Counted from the stretch's first letter, positions 26,735-36,271 are shown. The stretch is 64,000 nucleotides of DNA from Aliitabrizicola sp041905595 (GCA_041905595.1 JAYRKT010000012.1:46543-110542); one strand, 5' to 3'. Program-made: numbers and translations. The notes: generated from the sequence alone by a model not told the origin.

Positions 26735-26829
26735 TCCGCCAACACCGCGCGGGCCCGTGTTTCCGCTTTCAACCGCTGTTGCCAGGAGGAAGCGGGCCGC
26801 CGCGCTTGGGGAACGCCGCGGCCCGGTGC

Positions 26830-26997
26830 CTACTGGGGGCATTCGAAAAGCTGGTCGACCTTGGCACTCGCAGGCGGGGCATCAGGGGAAAGGGACGGTC
26901 CCTTGTGCGAGGTGACGGCCAGTTGGGGGCAGGCCTTGCCTTGGTCTTCCGGCTTTTTGGTCTGGCACCTCATCGGGCCATGACGTGACCCTGCCAT
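26830..26997 (-). CDS. Possible small protein downstream of phoB (uncertain)
   Basis: A 55-codon frame on the minus strand reads MAGSRHGPMRCQTKKP, then EDQGKACPQLAVTSHKGP and ends KVDQLFECPQ. It has three cysteines and mostly G/C third positions from codon 12 on. It has no signal peptide, no clear Shine-Dalgarno and no family I recognise. An alternative start is the second Met. It occupies the otherwise empty 381-bp space between nrsF and phoB; the rest of that space (26735-26829, 26998-27115) shows nothing I can name. Confidence 0.3.
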   Translation of the reverse strand: MAGSRHGPMRCQTKKPEDQGKACPQLAVTSHKGPSLSPDAPPASAKVDQLFECPQ

Positions 26998-27115
26998 GGC
27001 GCGGCCGGGGCCGCTGTTCCCCCGGTGACAGGGGAAGGGGTTGATCGCATTTTCGTGATGAACAGGCCTCCGGCGCAGGACGCGCACAGAGGCGTTTTTC
27101 GGAATCGGCGGCCGG

Positions 27116-27808
27116 TCAGCCGAGCGCGTATCCGGCGCCGCGCACGGTGCGCAGCGGGTCATCGCCGCCAAAGGCACAGAGCGCCTTTCGCAGGCGGCCG
27201 ATATGGACGTCGACCGTGCGGGTATCGACATAGATGTCGCGGCCCCAGACGCGGTCGAGCAGCTGCTCGCGGCTCCAGACCCGGCCCGGCTTTTCCATGA
27301 AGGTCGACAGCAGGCGAAACTCGGTGGGACCGAGCTTCAGCACCTTGTCGGCGCGGTAGACGCGGTGGGTCTCGGGGTCGAGCCGGATGTCGTCATAGGC
27401 GAGCGTCAGCCCGACCGAGGACGGGCGCGAGCGCCGCAACTGCGCGCGGACGCGGGCCAGAAGCTCGACGATCGAATAGGGCTTCGTCACATAGTCGTCG
27501 GCCCCGGTTTCAAGCCCGCGCACCCGGTCCACTTCCTCGGACCGAGCCGAGAGCATGATGATCGGCACGCCCCGGGTTTCGGGGCGTGACTTCAGCCGCC
27601 GGCAGACCTCGATCCCCGAGACATTGGGCAGCATCCAGTCGAGCACGATCACGTCGGGCGCGACCTCTTCGACAAGGATCAGCGCCTCTTCGCCATTGCC
27701 GGCCTGCGAGACGCGAAAGCCCTCGGCCTCGAAGTTGTAGGACAGGACCTCACGTTGTGCGGGCTCGTCCTCGACGACCAGGACGGTGGGTTGTTCGGCA
27801 GCCGCCAT
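27116..27808 (-). CDS. phoB: Phosphate regulon response regulator
   Basis: PhoB activates phosphate-starvation genes by binding PHO boxes. The 230 residues have an N-terminal receiver domain (VLVVEDEPAQREVL, phospho-Asp in VIVLDWMLPNVSG, LSARSEE, TKPYSI) and a C-terminal winged-helix domain (LGPTEFRLLSTFMEKPGRVWSREQLLDRVWG as the recognition region, then VDVHIGRLRKAL). It overlaps phoU by one base (TGATG). No phoR kinase is next to it. It may start one codon earlier at a GTG. Confidence 0.95.
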   Translation of the reverse strand: MAAAEQPTVLVVEDEPAQREVLSYNFEAEGFRVSQAGNGEEALILVEEVAPDVIVLDWMLPNVSGIEVCRRLKSRPETRGVPIIMLSARSEEVDRVRGLETGADDYVTKPYSIVELLARVRAQLRRSRPSSVGLTLAYDDIRLDPETHRVYRADKVLKLGPTEFRLLSTFMEKPGRVWSREQLLDRVWGRDIYVDTRTVDVHIGRLRKALCAFGGDDPLRTVRGAGYALG

Positions 27809-28527
27809 CACTGCAACCCGTCAAGGCCGGTGATCGAGGTCGTGTCCTCCTTCGGGCGCGCCTCTTCCGGCAGGGCGCCGCGCACGAGGTAGATCACCTG
27901 CTCGGCCACGCCGGTGGCGTGGTCGCCCATCCGCTCGAGGTTCTTGGCGATGAAATGCAGGTGCATACAGGCGGTGATGTTGCGCGGGTCTTCCATCATG
28001 TGGGTGAGAAAAACGCGGAAGAGCGAGTTGTACATCTGGTCGACATCGCGGTCGCGCCGGCGCACGTCCTCGGCCAGTTCCGCATCGCGACGGATATAGG
28101 CGTCGAGCGCATCCTTCAGAAGCTGCTCGACCGCCTTGGCCATGCGGCGGATCGTGCCTGCCGTGTCGCCCACCGGGGGAAGCTGGTTCAGGACCGATGA
28201 CCGCTTGGCGAGGTTCTTGGCATAGTCGCCGCAGCGTTCCAGCGTGCTGGCGATCTTCATCACCGACAGGACAGTGCGCAGGTCGGTCGCGGTGGGCGAA
28301 CGCAGCGCCAGTACCCGGGCGGCCTCTGACTGGATCTGGTCTTCAAGTGTGTCGATCGCCTTGTCGGCAAGGCGCACCCGCTCGGCCAGTTCGTCGTCGC
28401 GGGTCTCGAGCGCCTGTGCGGCATCGAGGATGGCGGCCTCCACGAGGCCGCCCATCTTCATGATCATGGCCTGAATGGCCTCGAGGTCGCGGTCGAAGGA
28501 CGTTACGATATGGGGATCGCTGTTCAT
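27808..28527 (-). CDS. phoU: Phosphate-specific transport regulatory protein
   Basis: PhoU couples the PstSCAB transporter to the sensor kinase and keeps the Pho regulon off when phosphate is plentiful. The 239 residues hold two three-helix PhoU repeats with the metal-binding ED..R/ER.GD patterns (IASTLERCGDYAKNLAKR and FIAKNLERMGDHATGVAEQ). ATG 28527 matches the family start MNSDPHIVTSFD; it lies 10 nt after pstB. Confidence 0.95.
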   Translation of the reverse strand: MNSDPHIVTSFDRDLEAIQAMIMKMGGLVEAAILDAAQALETRDDELAERVRLADKAIDTLEDQIQSEAARVLALRSPTATDLRTVLSVMKIASTLERCGDYAKNLAKRSSVLNQLPPVGDTAGTIRRMAKAVEQLLKDALDAYIRRDAELAEDVRRRDRDVDQMYNSLFRVFLTHMMEDPRNITACMHLHFIAKNLERMGDHATGVAEQVIYLVRGALPEEARPKEDTTSITGLDGLQ

Positions 28528-28537
28528 GAGTGCACCC

Positions 28538-29335
28538 TCAGCCGATCCGGCCGGTAATGTAGGATTCCGTGCGGGGATCCTTGGGATTGGTGAAAATCTG
28601 GCCCGTCTCGCCGTATTCGACGAGGTTGCCAAGGTGGAAGAAGGCGGTGCGCTGGCTGACGCGGGCGGCCTGCTGCATCGAGTGGGTGACAATCACCACC
28701 GAGAACTGGCTGCGGAGCTCGTCGATCAGCTCCTCGACCTGGGCGGTCGCGATCGGGTCGAGCGCCGAGCAGGGCTCGTCCATCAGCAGGACTTCCGGCT
28801 GGGTGGCGTTGGCGCGCGCGATGCACAGACGCTGCTGCTGGCCGCCCGACAGGCCGGTGCCCGGCGCGTCGAGTCGGTCCTTCACTTCGTTCCAGAGCGC
28901 GGCCTTTTTCAGTGAGGTCTCGACGATCTCGTCGAGTTCCGCCTTGGACCGGGTCAGGCCGTGGATCTTGGGCCCGTAAGAGATGTTGTCGTAGATCGAT
29001 TTCGGGAAGGGGTTCGGCTTCTGAAACACCATGCCGACCTTGGCGCGCAGTTGCACCGGATCGACCTTGGCGTCGTAGATATCCTCGCCATCCAGTGTGA
29101 TCCGGCCTTCGACGCGGGCGCTGGCCACCGTGTCGTTCATCCGGTTTAGGCAGCGCAGGAAGGTCGACTTGCCGCAGCCCGACGGACCGATGAAGGCCGT
29201 CACGGTCTTGTCGAGGATGTCGACGTCGACATCCTTCAGCGCGTGGTTCGTGCCGTAATAGACCTGCACCTTGCGGGCCGAGATCTTTGCTTCGTTGGTG
29301 TCCACGTTCCGCTCCGCGATACGCATGTCATTCAT
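28538..29335 (-). CDS. pstB: Phosphate ABC transporter ATP-binding protein
   Basis: PstB energises phosphate uptake at the inner membrane. The 265 residues carry Walker A (GPSGCGKSTFLRCLNRMND), the Q-loop (MVFQKPNPFPKSI), the ABC signature LSGGQQQRLCIARA, Walker B (LLMDEPCSALDP) and the H-loop (IVTHSMQQA). It lies between pstA (12 nt) and phoU (10 nt). Confidence 0.97.
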   Translation of the reverse strand: MNDMRIAERNVDTNEAKISARKVQVYYGTNHALKDVDVDILDKTVTAFIGPSGCGKSTFLRCLNRMNDTVASARVEGRITLDGEDIYDAKVDPVQLRAKVGMVFQKPNPFPKSIYDNISYGPKIHGLTRSKAELDEIVETSLKKAALWNEVKDRLDAPGTGLSGGQQQRLCIARANATQPEVLLMDEPCSALDPIATAQVEELIDELRSQFSVVIVTHSMQQAARVSQRTAFFHLGNLVEYGETGQIFTNPKDPRTESYITGRIG

Positions 29336-29347
29336 TTGGTTGCCCCC

Positions 29348-30694
29348 TTACCAGCGGCGTTCGAAGCGGCGGCGCAGGATAATGGCGACCGCGTTCATGA
29401 TGAGCAGGAAGACGAGCAGCACGATCACCGCGCCCGAGGCCCGTTCGACAAAGGCCGGGTCCGACCGCTGCGTCCAGTTATAGACCTGCACGGGCAGCGC
29501 GGAAGCCGGATCGAAGAAGCCCTGCGGCGGCGCGCCCGGAAATTCCCGCACGAAGGCGACCATGCCGATCAGAAGAAGCGGCGCAGTTTCGCCAAGCGCC
29601 TGGGCCAGCCCGATGATCATGCCGGTCAGGATCCCCGGTGCCGCGAGCGGCAGGACGTGGTCGAAGACCGACTGCATCTTCGACGCGCCGACGCCAAGCG
29701 CCGCGTCGCGGATCGACGGCGGCACGGCCTTCAGCGCGGCGCGGGCCGGGATGATGATCCGCGGCAGGGTCATCAGCGTCAGGACAAGACCGCCGACGAT
29801 CGGCGCCGATTGCGGCAGGCCGGCGAAGTTGATGAACACGGCGAGACCGAGGATGCCGAACACGATGGACGGCACCGCCGCGAGGTTGGCGATGTTGACC
29901 TCGATCAGGTCCGTCCAGCGGTTCTTGGGCGCGAATTCCTCGAGATAGATCGACGCGGCCACGCCGATCGGCAGCGACAGCACCAGCACCACGATCATCA
30001 TGTAGAGCGAGCCGATGATCGCGACGCCCAGCCCCGCCGCCTCTGGCCGCTGGTCCGAGCTATCGCCCGAGGTCAGGAAGCCCCAGTTGAAATCGGTGCT
30101 CAGCATGCCGGCGGCGCGCATCTTGTCGGCCAGTTCCAGCTGGCGGGGGCTGACATTCTTGTCGAGTTGCGCGCTTTCCATCGTCACGCGGCCCTTGAAG
30201 TAGCCGTCGATCCGGCCGTTGGCGAGGATCGTCATGTCGATGGTCTGGCCAAGCAGCGCCGGGTTGGCGAGAACCACGTTGCGGACCTGCGCCGGCGCCT
30301 CTTTCGAGATCATGTCGGCCACGTCCTTGTCCGTCAGTCCCTCGACCCCGAGCCCCTTGTCGTCGATCGCCTTCTGCAGCGAGGCGTTCAGCACCTTGGC
30401 ATAGCCGATCGTCGTGACCTTCTGCATGACTGCGGGATCGCGGCTGCCCGACTTGTCGAGCGCCGCCTCGTCCAGCGTGACGGGGATATGCAGGAAGGTC
30501 TGGAAGAAGGCGCCGCTGCCGCTGGAGAAGATCGAGATCAGCAGGACAACCAGAGCGGCCATGCCGAGCAGGGTGGCAGCAAGGCCGTACATCCTGAACC
30601 GGGCCTCGGCGGCATTGCGCTTGCGGGTGCGCGCGTCCGGGACCAGAAGCGAGCCCGTGCGCCGGGCCGAAGCGTTGGCGGTGGCGTCGGTCAT
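29348..30694 (-). CDS. pstA: Phosphate ABC transporter permease, PstA
   Basis: One of two inner-membrane channel subunits. The 448 residues include an N-terminal helix, a long periplasmic insert of about 150-170 residues common in alphaproteobacterial PstA, and a permease core with the EAA-type loop (AALKAVPPSIRDAALGVGASKMQSVFDHVLP region). Its ATG overlaps the pstC stop (ATGA). Confidence 0.95.
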   Translation of the reverse strand: MTDATANASARRTGSLLVPDARTRKRNAAEARFRMYGLAATLLGMAALVVLLISIFSSGSGAFFQTFLHIPVTLDEAALDKSGSRDPAVMQKVTTIGYAKVLNASLQKAIDDKGLGVEGLTDKDVADMISKEAPAQVRNVVLANPALLGQTIDMTILANGRIDGYFKGRVTMESAQLDKNVSPRQLELADKMRAAGMLSTDFNWGFLTSGDSSDQRPEAAGLGVAIIGSLYMMIVVLVLSLPIGVAASIYLEEFAPKNRWTDLIEVNIANLAAVPSIVFGILGLAVFINFAGLPQSAPIVGGLVLTLMTLPRIIIPARAALKAVPPSIRDAALGVGASKMQSVFDHVLPLAAPGILTGMIIGLAQALGETAPLLLIGMVAFVREFPGAPPQGFFDPASALPVQVYNWTQRSDPAFVERASGAVIVLLVFLLIMNAVAIILRRRFERRW

Positions 30695-32151
30695 TCGTAT
30701 TGCTCCCGGTATTTGCGGACGATGTAGAGGGCGAGGATGTTCAGCCCGAGCGTGATGACGAAGAGCGTCAGGCCAAGCGCGAAGGCGACCAGCGTTTCCG
30801 GCGCGGCGAAATCGGTGTCGCCCGTCAGTTGGCTGACGATCTTGACGGTGATCGTCGTCATCGCCTCGAACGGATTGAGGCTCAGCTTGGCGGCGGCTCC
30901 CGCGCCCAGGACCACGATCATGGTTTCACCGATGGCGCGCGAGGCGGCCAGCAGCACCGCGCCGACGATGCCGGGCAGGGCGGCGGGCAGCACCACCTGC
31001 CGGATGGTCTCGGACGGGGTAGCGCCGAGGCCGAGCGAGCCATCGCGCAGGCTCTGCGGCACGGCGTTGATGATGTCGTCTGACAGGGACGATACGAACG
31101 GGATGATCATCACGCCCATGACGAGCCCCGCCGTCATCACAGAGGAGCCGGAATTGCCAAGACCGAGCGGCTGGGCAAGCCAGTCGCGCAGCAGCGGGCC
31201 GACGGTGATGAGGGCGAAGAGGCCGTAGACGATGGTCGGGATGCCGGCCAACACCTCGATGGCCGGCTTGGCGATCGAGCGGAAGCGCGGCGAGGCGTAT
31301 TCCGACATGTAGATCGCCGCGAAGAGCCCGACCGGCACCGCCACCGCCAGCGCAATCGCCGAGACATAGAGCGTGCCCCAGAGGAGCGGCAGCATGCCGA
31401 GCTGAGAGTTGCCGTGGAAGTTCGGCGACCAGGTGGTGCCGAAGAAGAACTCGGTCCAGGAATACTGTCCGAAGAAGTGGCCGGTCTCGAACAGCATTGA
31501 AAGGATGATGCCGACCGTGGTGGCGATGGCGATCATCGAGCACAGGATAAGGAGGCCGAGCGTCACCTGTTCGACCCGGTTGCGGGCCCAGAAGCTGCCG
31601 TTCGTCTGCGCATAGGCATAGGCAAAACCGATCAGCGCCACGGCCAGAACCGCGACTGCGCGGTAGACCGAGGCGGAGCTGACGATCTCGCGGTAGTTCT
31701 GCGCGGCGGCAAGGATATGCGGCGTGACATCCGATCCGAAAGCGACGCCGACCTTGCCGAGCATCCCGCGGATGTCGTCCTTGGTCGCGTCGAGGGCCAT
31801 GACCTGATCGGCGGTCATCGCGCCGGTCTCGATCGCGGTTTCGAGGCCGCCAGCGAGGCGGCGCACATCGGCCATGACGAGGCTCAGGTTCGATCCCTCG
31901 CCGATGTCGGCCGGCTCGATCATCGCCGTGACGTGGCGTTCGACATATTCGGCCTGGGCGAACATCCAGGCGATCAGCACGAGGAAGGCAGGAACCATTG
32001 TGAGAATGGCGACGTTCCAGCCGTAATAGTGCGGCAGGGAGTGCATCCGGCGGGAATCGCCGCCGACGGAGTTCAGCGCCTTTTGGCGTCCAAGGATGTA
32101 CCCCAGGGCGGCCAGGGCCAGGACGATCAGGATGGTCCAGAAGACGGACAT
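30691..32151 (-). CDS. pstC: Phosphate ABC transporter permease, PstC
   Basis: The partner permease of PstA. The 486-residue product has about eight membrane helices and an EAA loop (AVPQSLRDGSLGLGATPSETI). The N-terminal third, with an extra pair of helices and a periplasmic segment, is typical of the long alphaproteobacterial PstC. ATG 32151 has GGAGTGC just ahead and matches the family start MSVFWTILIV. It is 102 nt downstream of pstS, with two hairpins in the gap. Confidence 0.95.
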   Translation of the reverse strand: MSVFWTILIVLALAALGYILGRQKALNSVGGDSRRMHSLPHYYGWNVAILTMVPAFLVLIAWMFAQAEYVERHVTAMIEPADIGEGSNLSLVMADVRRLAGGLETAIETGAMTADQVMALDATKDDIRGMLGKVGVAFGSDVTPHILAAAQNYREIVSSASVYRAVAVLAVALIGFAYAYAQTNGSFWARNRVEQVTLGLLILCSMIAIATTVGIILSMLFETGHFFGQYSWTEFFFGTTWSPNFHGNSQLGMLPLLWGTLYVSAIALAVAVPVGLFAAIYMSEYASPRFRSIAKPAIEVLAGIPTIVYGLFALITVGPLLRDWLAQPLGLGNSGSSVMTAGLVMGVMIIPFVSSLSDDIINAVPQSLRDGSLGLGATPSETIRQVVLPAALPGIVGAVLLAASRAIGETMIVVLGAGAAAKLSLNPFEAMTTITVKIVSQLTGDTDFAAPETLVAFALGLTLFVITLGLNILALYIVRKYREQYE

Positions 32152-32192
32152 GAGCACTCCGATGCGGAAGGAAGTCCGGGAGGGAAGGAGAA

Positions 32193-32245
32193 GCGCGGGC
32201 GAACCCGCCCGCGCCGGAGATGCGGCGGCCCGGCTGAGCCGGGCC
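32193..32245 (-). promoter_or_regulatory. Two hairpins between pstS and pstC
   Basis: GCGCGGGC/GCCCGCGC (32193-32200, 32207-32214) and GGCCCGGC/GCCGGGCC (32227-32234, 32238-32245) form two GC-rich stems without T-runs. They sit where an mRNA-stability or attenuation element would let the binding protein be made in excess of the membrane subunits. Confidence 0.5.
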
Positions 32246-32253
32246 ATGCGATC

Positions 32254-33285
32254 TTACTTCATGGTTTCCTGGGCAGCGACTGCAGCCTGCGTTGCAGCGA
32301 GTTCCGGATCGGGAACCAGGCCGTAGGCGGCCAGCGGACCGTCCGGGCCAGCCATGTCGTCGGACACGAAGAACTCGGCATATTCCTGCAGGCCGGGAAC
32401 GACGCCGATATGCGCTTTCTTCACGTAGAAGTAGAGCGGACGCGACACCGGGTAGGAGCCGTCGGCGATGGTCTCGACCGAGGGAACGATGCCGCCCATC
32501 GGAGCGACTTTCAACTTGTCGGTGTTGTTTTCATAGAAGGCGAGGCCGAACACGCCGATGCCGTGCGGGGCCGAGGCCAGGCGCGACAGGGTTTCGGTAT
32601 AGTCGCCGTCGATGTCCACCGACTTGCCGTCGGTCCGCATCTTGACGCAGGCCTCGGTCGCGGCCTTGGCGTCGCCGCCCTTCAGGCCAGTGATGACTTC
32701 TTCGGCGCCCGAGGCCTTGCAGCCGGCTTCCAGGACCTTCTGCTCGAACACTTCGCGGGTGCCGTGCTTGGTGCCGGGAACGAAGGCCAGGATTTCCTGA
32801 TCAGGCAGGGCCGGATTCACGTCCTTCCAGTTCTTGGCGGTGTTCGGCACAAGCTTGCCGTCAACCAGAACCTCGGCGGCCAGCGCCTTGTACCAGTCTT
32901 CGGGGGTGAAGGTGAAATCGGCGCCCTTGATGTCCGAGGCGAAGACGATCCCGTCATAGCCGATGCGGACTTCCATGATGTCGGTCACGCCGTTCTGCTT
33001 GCAGGTCTCAAGCTCCGAGTCCTTGATCTTGCGCGACGCGTTCGCGACATCGACCGTATTCTCGCCCACGCCTTCGCAGAACTTCTTCAGGCCGGCCGAG
33101 GAGCCGCCGCCTTCGACCACGGGGGTCTTGAAGTCGGTGTTTTCGCCGAAGGCTTCGGCCACGATCGTCGCATAGGGCAGAACGGTCGAGGAACCGGACA
33201 CCTGAACCTGATCGCGCGCGGCGGCCGCGGTGGCCGACACGGCGGCAATCGCGAGCGCCGAGGCCGTGAGCTTCATGATGGTCAT
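32254..33285 (-). CDS. pstS: Periplasmic phosphate-binding protein
   Basis: PstS captures phosphate in the periplasm for PstCAB. The 343 residues begin with a Sec signal (MKLTASALAIAAVSATAAAA) and show the phosphate-site loops QVSGSSTVLPYATIVAEAF and VVEGGGSSAGLKKFC, and SRKIKDSELETC. ATG 33285 follows AGGAGATCACA; an in-frame ATG three codons later is possible. A triple PHO box lies 82-110 bp upstream. Confidence 0.95.
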   Translation of the reverse strand: MTIMKLTASALAIAAVSATAAAARDQVQVSGSSTVLPYATIVAEAFGENTDFKTPVVEGGGSSAGLKKFCEGVGENTVDVANASRKIKDSELETCKQNGVTDIMEVRIGYDGIVFASDIKGADFTFTPEDWYKALAAEVLVDGKLVPNTAKNWKDVNPALPDQEILAFVPGTKHGTREVFEQKVLEAGCKASGAEEVITGLKGGDAKAATEACVKMRTDGKSVDIDGDYTETLSRLASAPHGIGVFGLAFYENNTDKLKVAPMGGIVPSVETIADGSYPVSRPLYFYVKKAHIGVVPGLQEYAEFFVSDDMAGPDGPLAAYGLVPDPELAATQAAVAAQETMK

Positions 33286-33366
33286 TGTGATCTCCTGATG
33301 GATTCGCGTCAGGACGCCCCGAGGCGACCTTGGATCGGGGAGGTACGGGCCTACGGCAAACCATTT

Positions 33367-33395
33367 GTAATAGTTTTGTAACAGTTTTATGAAAT
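33367..33395 (-). promoter_or_regulatory. PHO box array upstream of pstS
   Basis: Read on the minus strand, ATTTCAT-AAAA-CTGTTAC-AAAA-CTATTAC are three 7-bp PhoB half-sites at an 11-bp period, close to the consensus CTGTCAT-AWWW-CTGTCAT. The last two half-sites (33367-33384) form the best box. They explain phosphate-starvation control of pstS and the downstream genes, including phoB itself. Confidence 0.8.
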
Positions 33396-33632
33396 CAGTC
33401 GCCCTGCGGTTCGAGGCGCGGGGTTGCCGTGGCGTCATACCGATGACGACCGACGGAGAAAGTTTGGCGCGCAAAGCAAAGTCCTGCCCTCGCAAACCCC
33501 TCAAAATCGCAACGCGCGAATGTGACATGTTGTGATTCCGTGCCTGTTGGACAATCTTCGATGGGTCCAGTGTGCATGGAACTTGCCGGTCTTGGGCGGT
33601 GATGCGCCCTTTAGTGATTTGGGGGACTCTCT

Positions 33633-36158
33633 ATGACGACAAACAAGACGCGATGGGCCGGACGCATGGCGTCCGCCATCGTTGCAGCAATGGCATTCGG
33701 TGCGATAGGCACGACGGCCGGGCTGGCGCAGTCCGCGGCGCCGGTCGGCTCGCCAGCTGCGACCCGCGTGCTGGAGGGCAACCAGCTTCCGCCGCCGCCG
33801 ATGCAGTTCGGCGGCGTGATCAAGGAGCAGGCTCTGAAATCCACCCCGTGGTGGGAGCCCCGTGTCGTGCCGCCGAAGAAGGCGCCGAACGTGCTGCTCA
33901 TCATCACCGATGACGCGGGCTTTGGAGTGCCGTCGACCTTCGGAGGCGTGATTCCGACCGAAACGATGGACGCGCTGGCCAAGAACGGCATCAGCTATAC
34001 CAACATCCACTCGACCGCACTCTGCTCGCCCACGCGCGCGGCGCTCATCACCGGGCGAAACCACCATTCCGTCGGCTTCGGCGTGATCTCGGAACAGTCG
34101 ACCGGCTTCCCGGGCTACAACTCGATCATCACCAAGGACAAGGCAACGATCGGGCGGATCCTGCTCGACAACGGCTACAACACCGCCTGGTACGGCAAGG
34201 ATCACAACACTCCGGCCTTCGAGGCCTCGCAGGCAGGTCCCTTCGACCAGTGGCCGACCGGGATGGGCTTCCAGCACTTCTACGGCTTCGTCGGCGGGGA
34301 TGCCAACCAGTGGCAGCCGAACCTCTTCAACGACACGACCCAGATCTACCCGTTCAAGGACAATCCGAACTGGAACCTCATCACGGGCATGGCGGATGAC
34401 GCGATCAACTGGATCAACGACATGCACCAGATCGATCCGTCCAAGCCCTTCATGATCGAATACGCCCCCGGCGCGACCCACGCGCCCCACCATCCGACCA
34501 AGGAATGGGTGGACAAGATCGAGGCGATGCACCTGTTCGACGACGGGTATGAGGCCCTGCGCCAGCGCATCTTCGAGAACCAGAAGAAGATGGGCCTCGT
34601 GCCGCAGGACGCGACGCTGTCGCCCTGGCCGTCGGACTACATCAAGCCCTGGGACAAGCTGACGGATGTCGAGAAGAAGCTTTTCATCAAGCAGGTGAAC
34701 GTCTTCGCGGCCTATTCGGCCTATTCCGATCATGAGATCGGTCGGGTCATCGACGCGGTCAAGGAAATCGGCGAACTCGACAACACGATCATCATCTACA
34801 TCAACGGCGACAACGGCACCTCGGCCGAAGGCGGGCCGCTTGGCACGCCGAACGAGGTGGCTTTCTTCAACGGGTTGAACGCGATCCCGGCCGAAGTTCA
34901 GATGAAGTGGTATGACGTCTGGGGCACCGAGCAGACCTACAACCACATGTCGGCGGGCTGGTCCTGGGCCTTCGACACGCCCTTCGACTGGTTCAAGCAG
35001 AATGCCTCGCGCCTGGGCGGCATCCGGCAGAACATGGTCGTGTCCTGGCCGGGCCACATCACCGATGTCGGTTCGCGCCGCGACCAGTTCATGCACGTGA
35101 TCGACGTCGTGCCGACCATCCTCGAGGTGACCGGCATCAAGGCGCCCGAGGAAGTCGACGGCATCAAGCAGGCGCCGATCGAGGGCACGAGCTTTGCCTA
35201 TACCTTCGACGCCAAGAACGCCAAGGAACCCACCCATCACAAGAAGCAGTACTTCGAGATGATGGGCCAGTGGGCGTTGTACGACGACGGCTGGCTCCTG
35301 TCGACCAAGGTCAACCGCGCCCCGTGGGAGGCAACCGGCCCGGCGAACCCCGATCCGCTCAACAACCAGGTGTTCCAGCTTTACGACCTGAACACCGACA
35401 TGAACCAGACCAAGGACATCGCGGCCGAGCATCCCGACAAGGTCAAGGAGATGAAGGCAGCGTTCATCGAGGAAGCGAAGAAGTACCAGGTCTTCCCGAT
35501 GGACGCCTCGGTGGCGGCCCGGATCGCTGCTCCGCGGCCGAACATCACCGCGGGCCGGACCGAGTTCGTCTATACAAGGCCGATGACCGGTCTGCCCCAG
35601 GGCGACTCCCCGTCGATCCTGAACTCGTCCTACAAGATCACGGCCGATATCGAGGTGCCGGAGGGCGCGCCTGCGCAGGGCATGATCCTGACTTCGGGCG
35701 GACGGTTCGGCGGCTATGGCTTCTACCTGAAGGACGGCAAGCCGGTCTTCCTGTGGAACCTCGTCGATCTGAAGCGGATTTCGTGGAACGGCCCCGATGC
35801 GCTGACCCCGGGCAAGCACACGCTCGAGTTCGACTTCACCTATGACGGTCTGGGCGCCGAGACGCTGGCCTTCAACAGCTTCGCGGGCATCGGCCAGAGC
35901 GGCACAGGTGTGCTCAAGGTCGATGGCAAGGACGTCGCCACGCAGAAGATGGAGCACACGCTGCCCTTGATCCTGCAATGGGACGAAGCCTTCGACATCG
36001 GCTCGGACACGCTGACAGGCGTGAACGACGCGGATTACCAGCCGCCGTTCCCGCTGACCGCCAAGCTCGACAAGGTGACGATCAACATCGACCGGCCCGA
36101 ACTGAGCGACGCCGACAAGGCCAAGCTTGAAGCCGAGATGCAGAAGCAGGCCGATTGA
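33633..36158 (+). CDS. Exported arylsulfatase-type hydrolase
   Basis: An alkaline-phosphatase-superfamily sulfatase of 841 residues. A signal peptide (ending about AGLAQSAAP) leads to NVLLIITDDAGFG (metal-binding Asp pair, residues 93-94) and the formylglycine motif CSPTRAALITGR (C131). A C-terminal beta-rich domain of about 200 residues (from TAGRTEFVYTR onward) follows the catalytic core. Cys131 must be converted to formylglycine by another enzyme, not seen here. The gene is divergent from pstS across 347 bp. The substrate (sulfate ester or a phosphodiester) is unknown; release of sulfate or phosphate outside the cytosol is the likely role. Confidence 0.9.
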   Translation: MTTNKTRWAGRMASAIVAAMAFGAIGTTAGLAQSAAPVGSPAATRVLEGNQLPPPPMQFGGVIKEQALKSTPWWEPRVVPPKKAPNVLLIITDDAGFGVPSTFGGVIPTETMDALAKNGISYTNIHSTALCSPTRAALITGRNHHSVGFGVISEQSTGFPGYNSIITKDKATIGRILLDNGYNTAWYGKDHNTPAFEASQAGPFDQWPTGMGFQHFYGFVGGDANQWQPNLFNDTTQIYPFKDNPNWNLITGMADDAINWINDMHQIDPSKPFMIEYAPGATHAPHHPTKEWVDKIEAMHLFDDGYEALRQRIFENQKKMGLVPQDATLSPWPSDYIKPWDKLTDVEKKLFIKQVNVFAAYSAYSDHEIGRVIDAVKEIGELDNTIIIYINGDNGTSAEGGPLGTPNEVAFFNGLNAIPAEVQMKWYDVWGTEQTYNHMSAGWSWAFDTPFDWFKQNASRLGGIRQNMVVSWPGHITDVGSRRDQFMHVIDVVPTILEVTGIKAPEEVDGIKQAPIEGTSFAYTFDAKNAKEPTHHKKQYFEMMGQWALYDDGWLLSTKVNRAPWEATGPANPDPLNNQVFQLYDLNTDMNQTKDIAAEHPDKVKEMKAAFIEEAKKYQVFPMDASVAARIAAPRPNITAGRTEFVYTRPMTGLPQGDSPSILNSSYKITADIEVPEGAPAQGMILTSGGRFGGYGFYLKDGKPVFLWNLVDLKRISWNGPDALTPGKHTLEFDFTYDGLGAETLAFNSFAGIGQSGTGVLKVDGKDVATQKMEHTLPLILQWDEAFDIGSDTLTGVNDADYQPPFPLTAKLDKVTINIDRPELSDADKAKLEAEMQKQAD

Positions 36159-36240
36159 TCCCGCCTGGGGCGCGCCGCGAAGGTGTGGCGCGCTCCACGC
36201 GGAGATGCGAAAAATCGGTGCATGCCAGAACGACGACCCG

Positions 36241-36271
36241 AAAGCTGCCCGCGCGATGCGCGGGCAGCTTT
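36241..36271 (+). terminator. Terminator/attenuator-like hairpin between the sulfatase and the DUF1254 gene
   Basis: A perfect 14-bp stem (36241-36254 with 36258-36271) has a GAT loop and ends in TTTT. It lies 83 bp after the sulfatase stop and 27 bp before the TTG start of the next gene. It could end the sulfatase transcript or throttle read-through into the DUF1254 gene. Confidence 0.7.

Noticed and set aside
29243..30727. A 494-codon plus-strand frame opposite pstA
   Set aside because: Antisense to a clear permease gene; composition is charged and repetitive without motifs.
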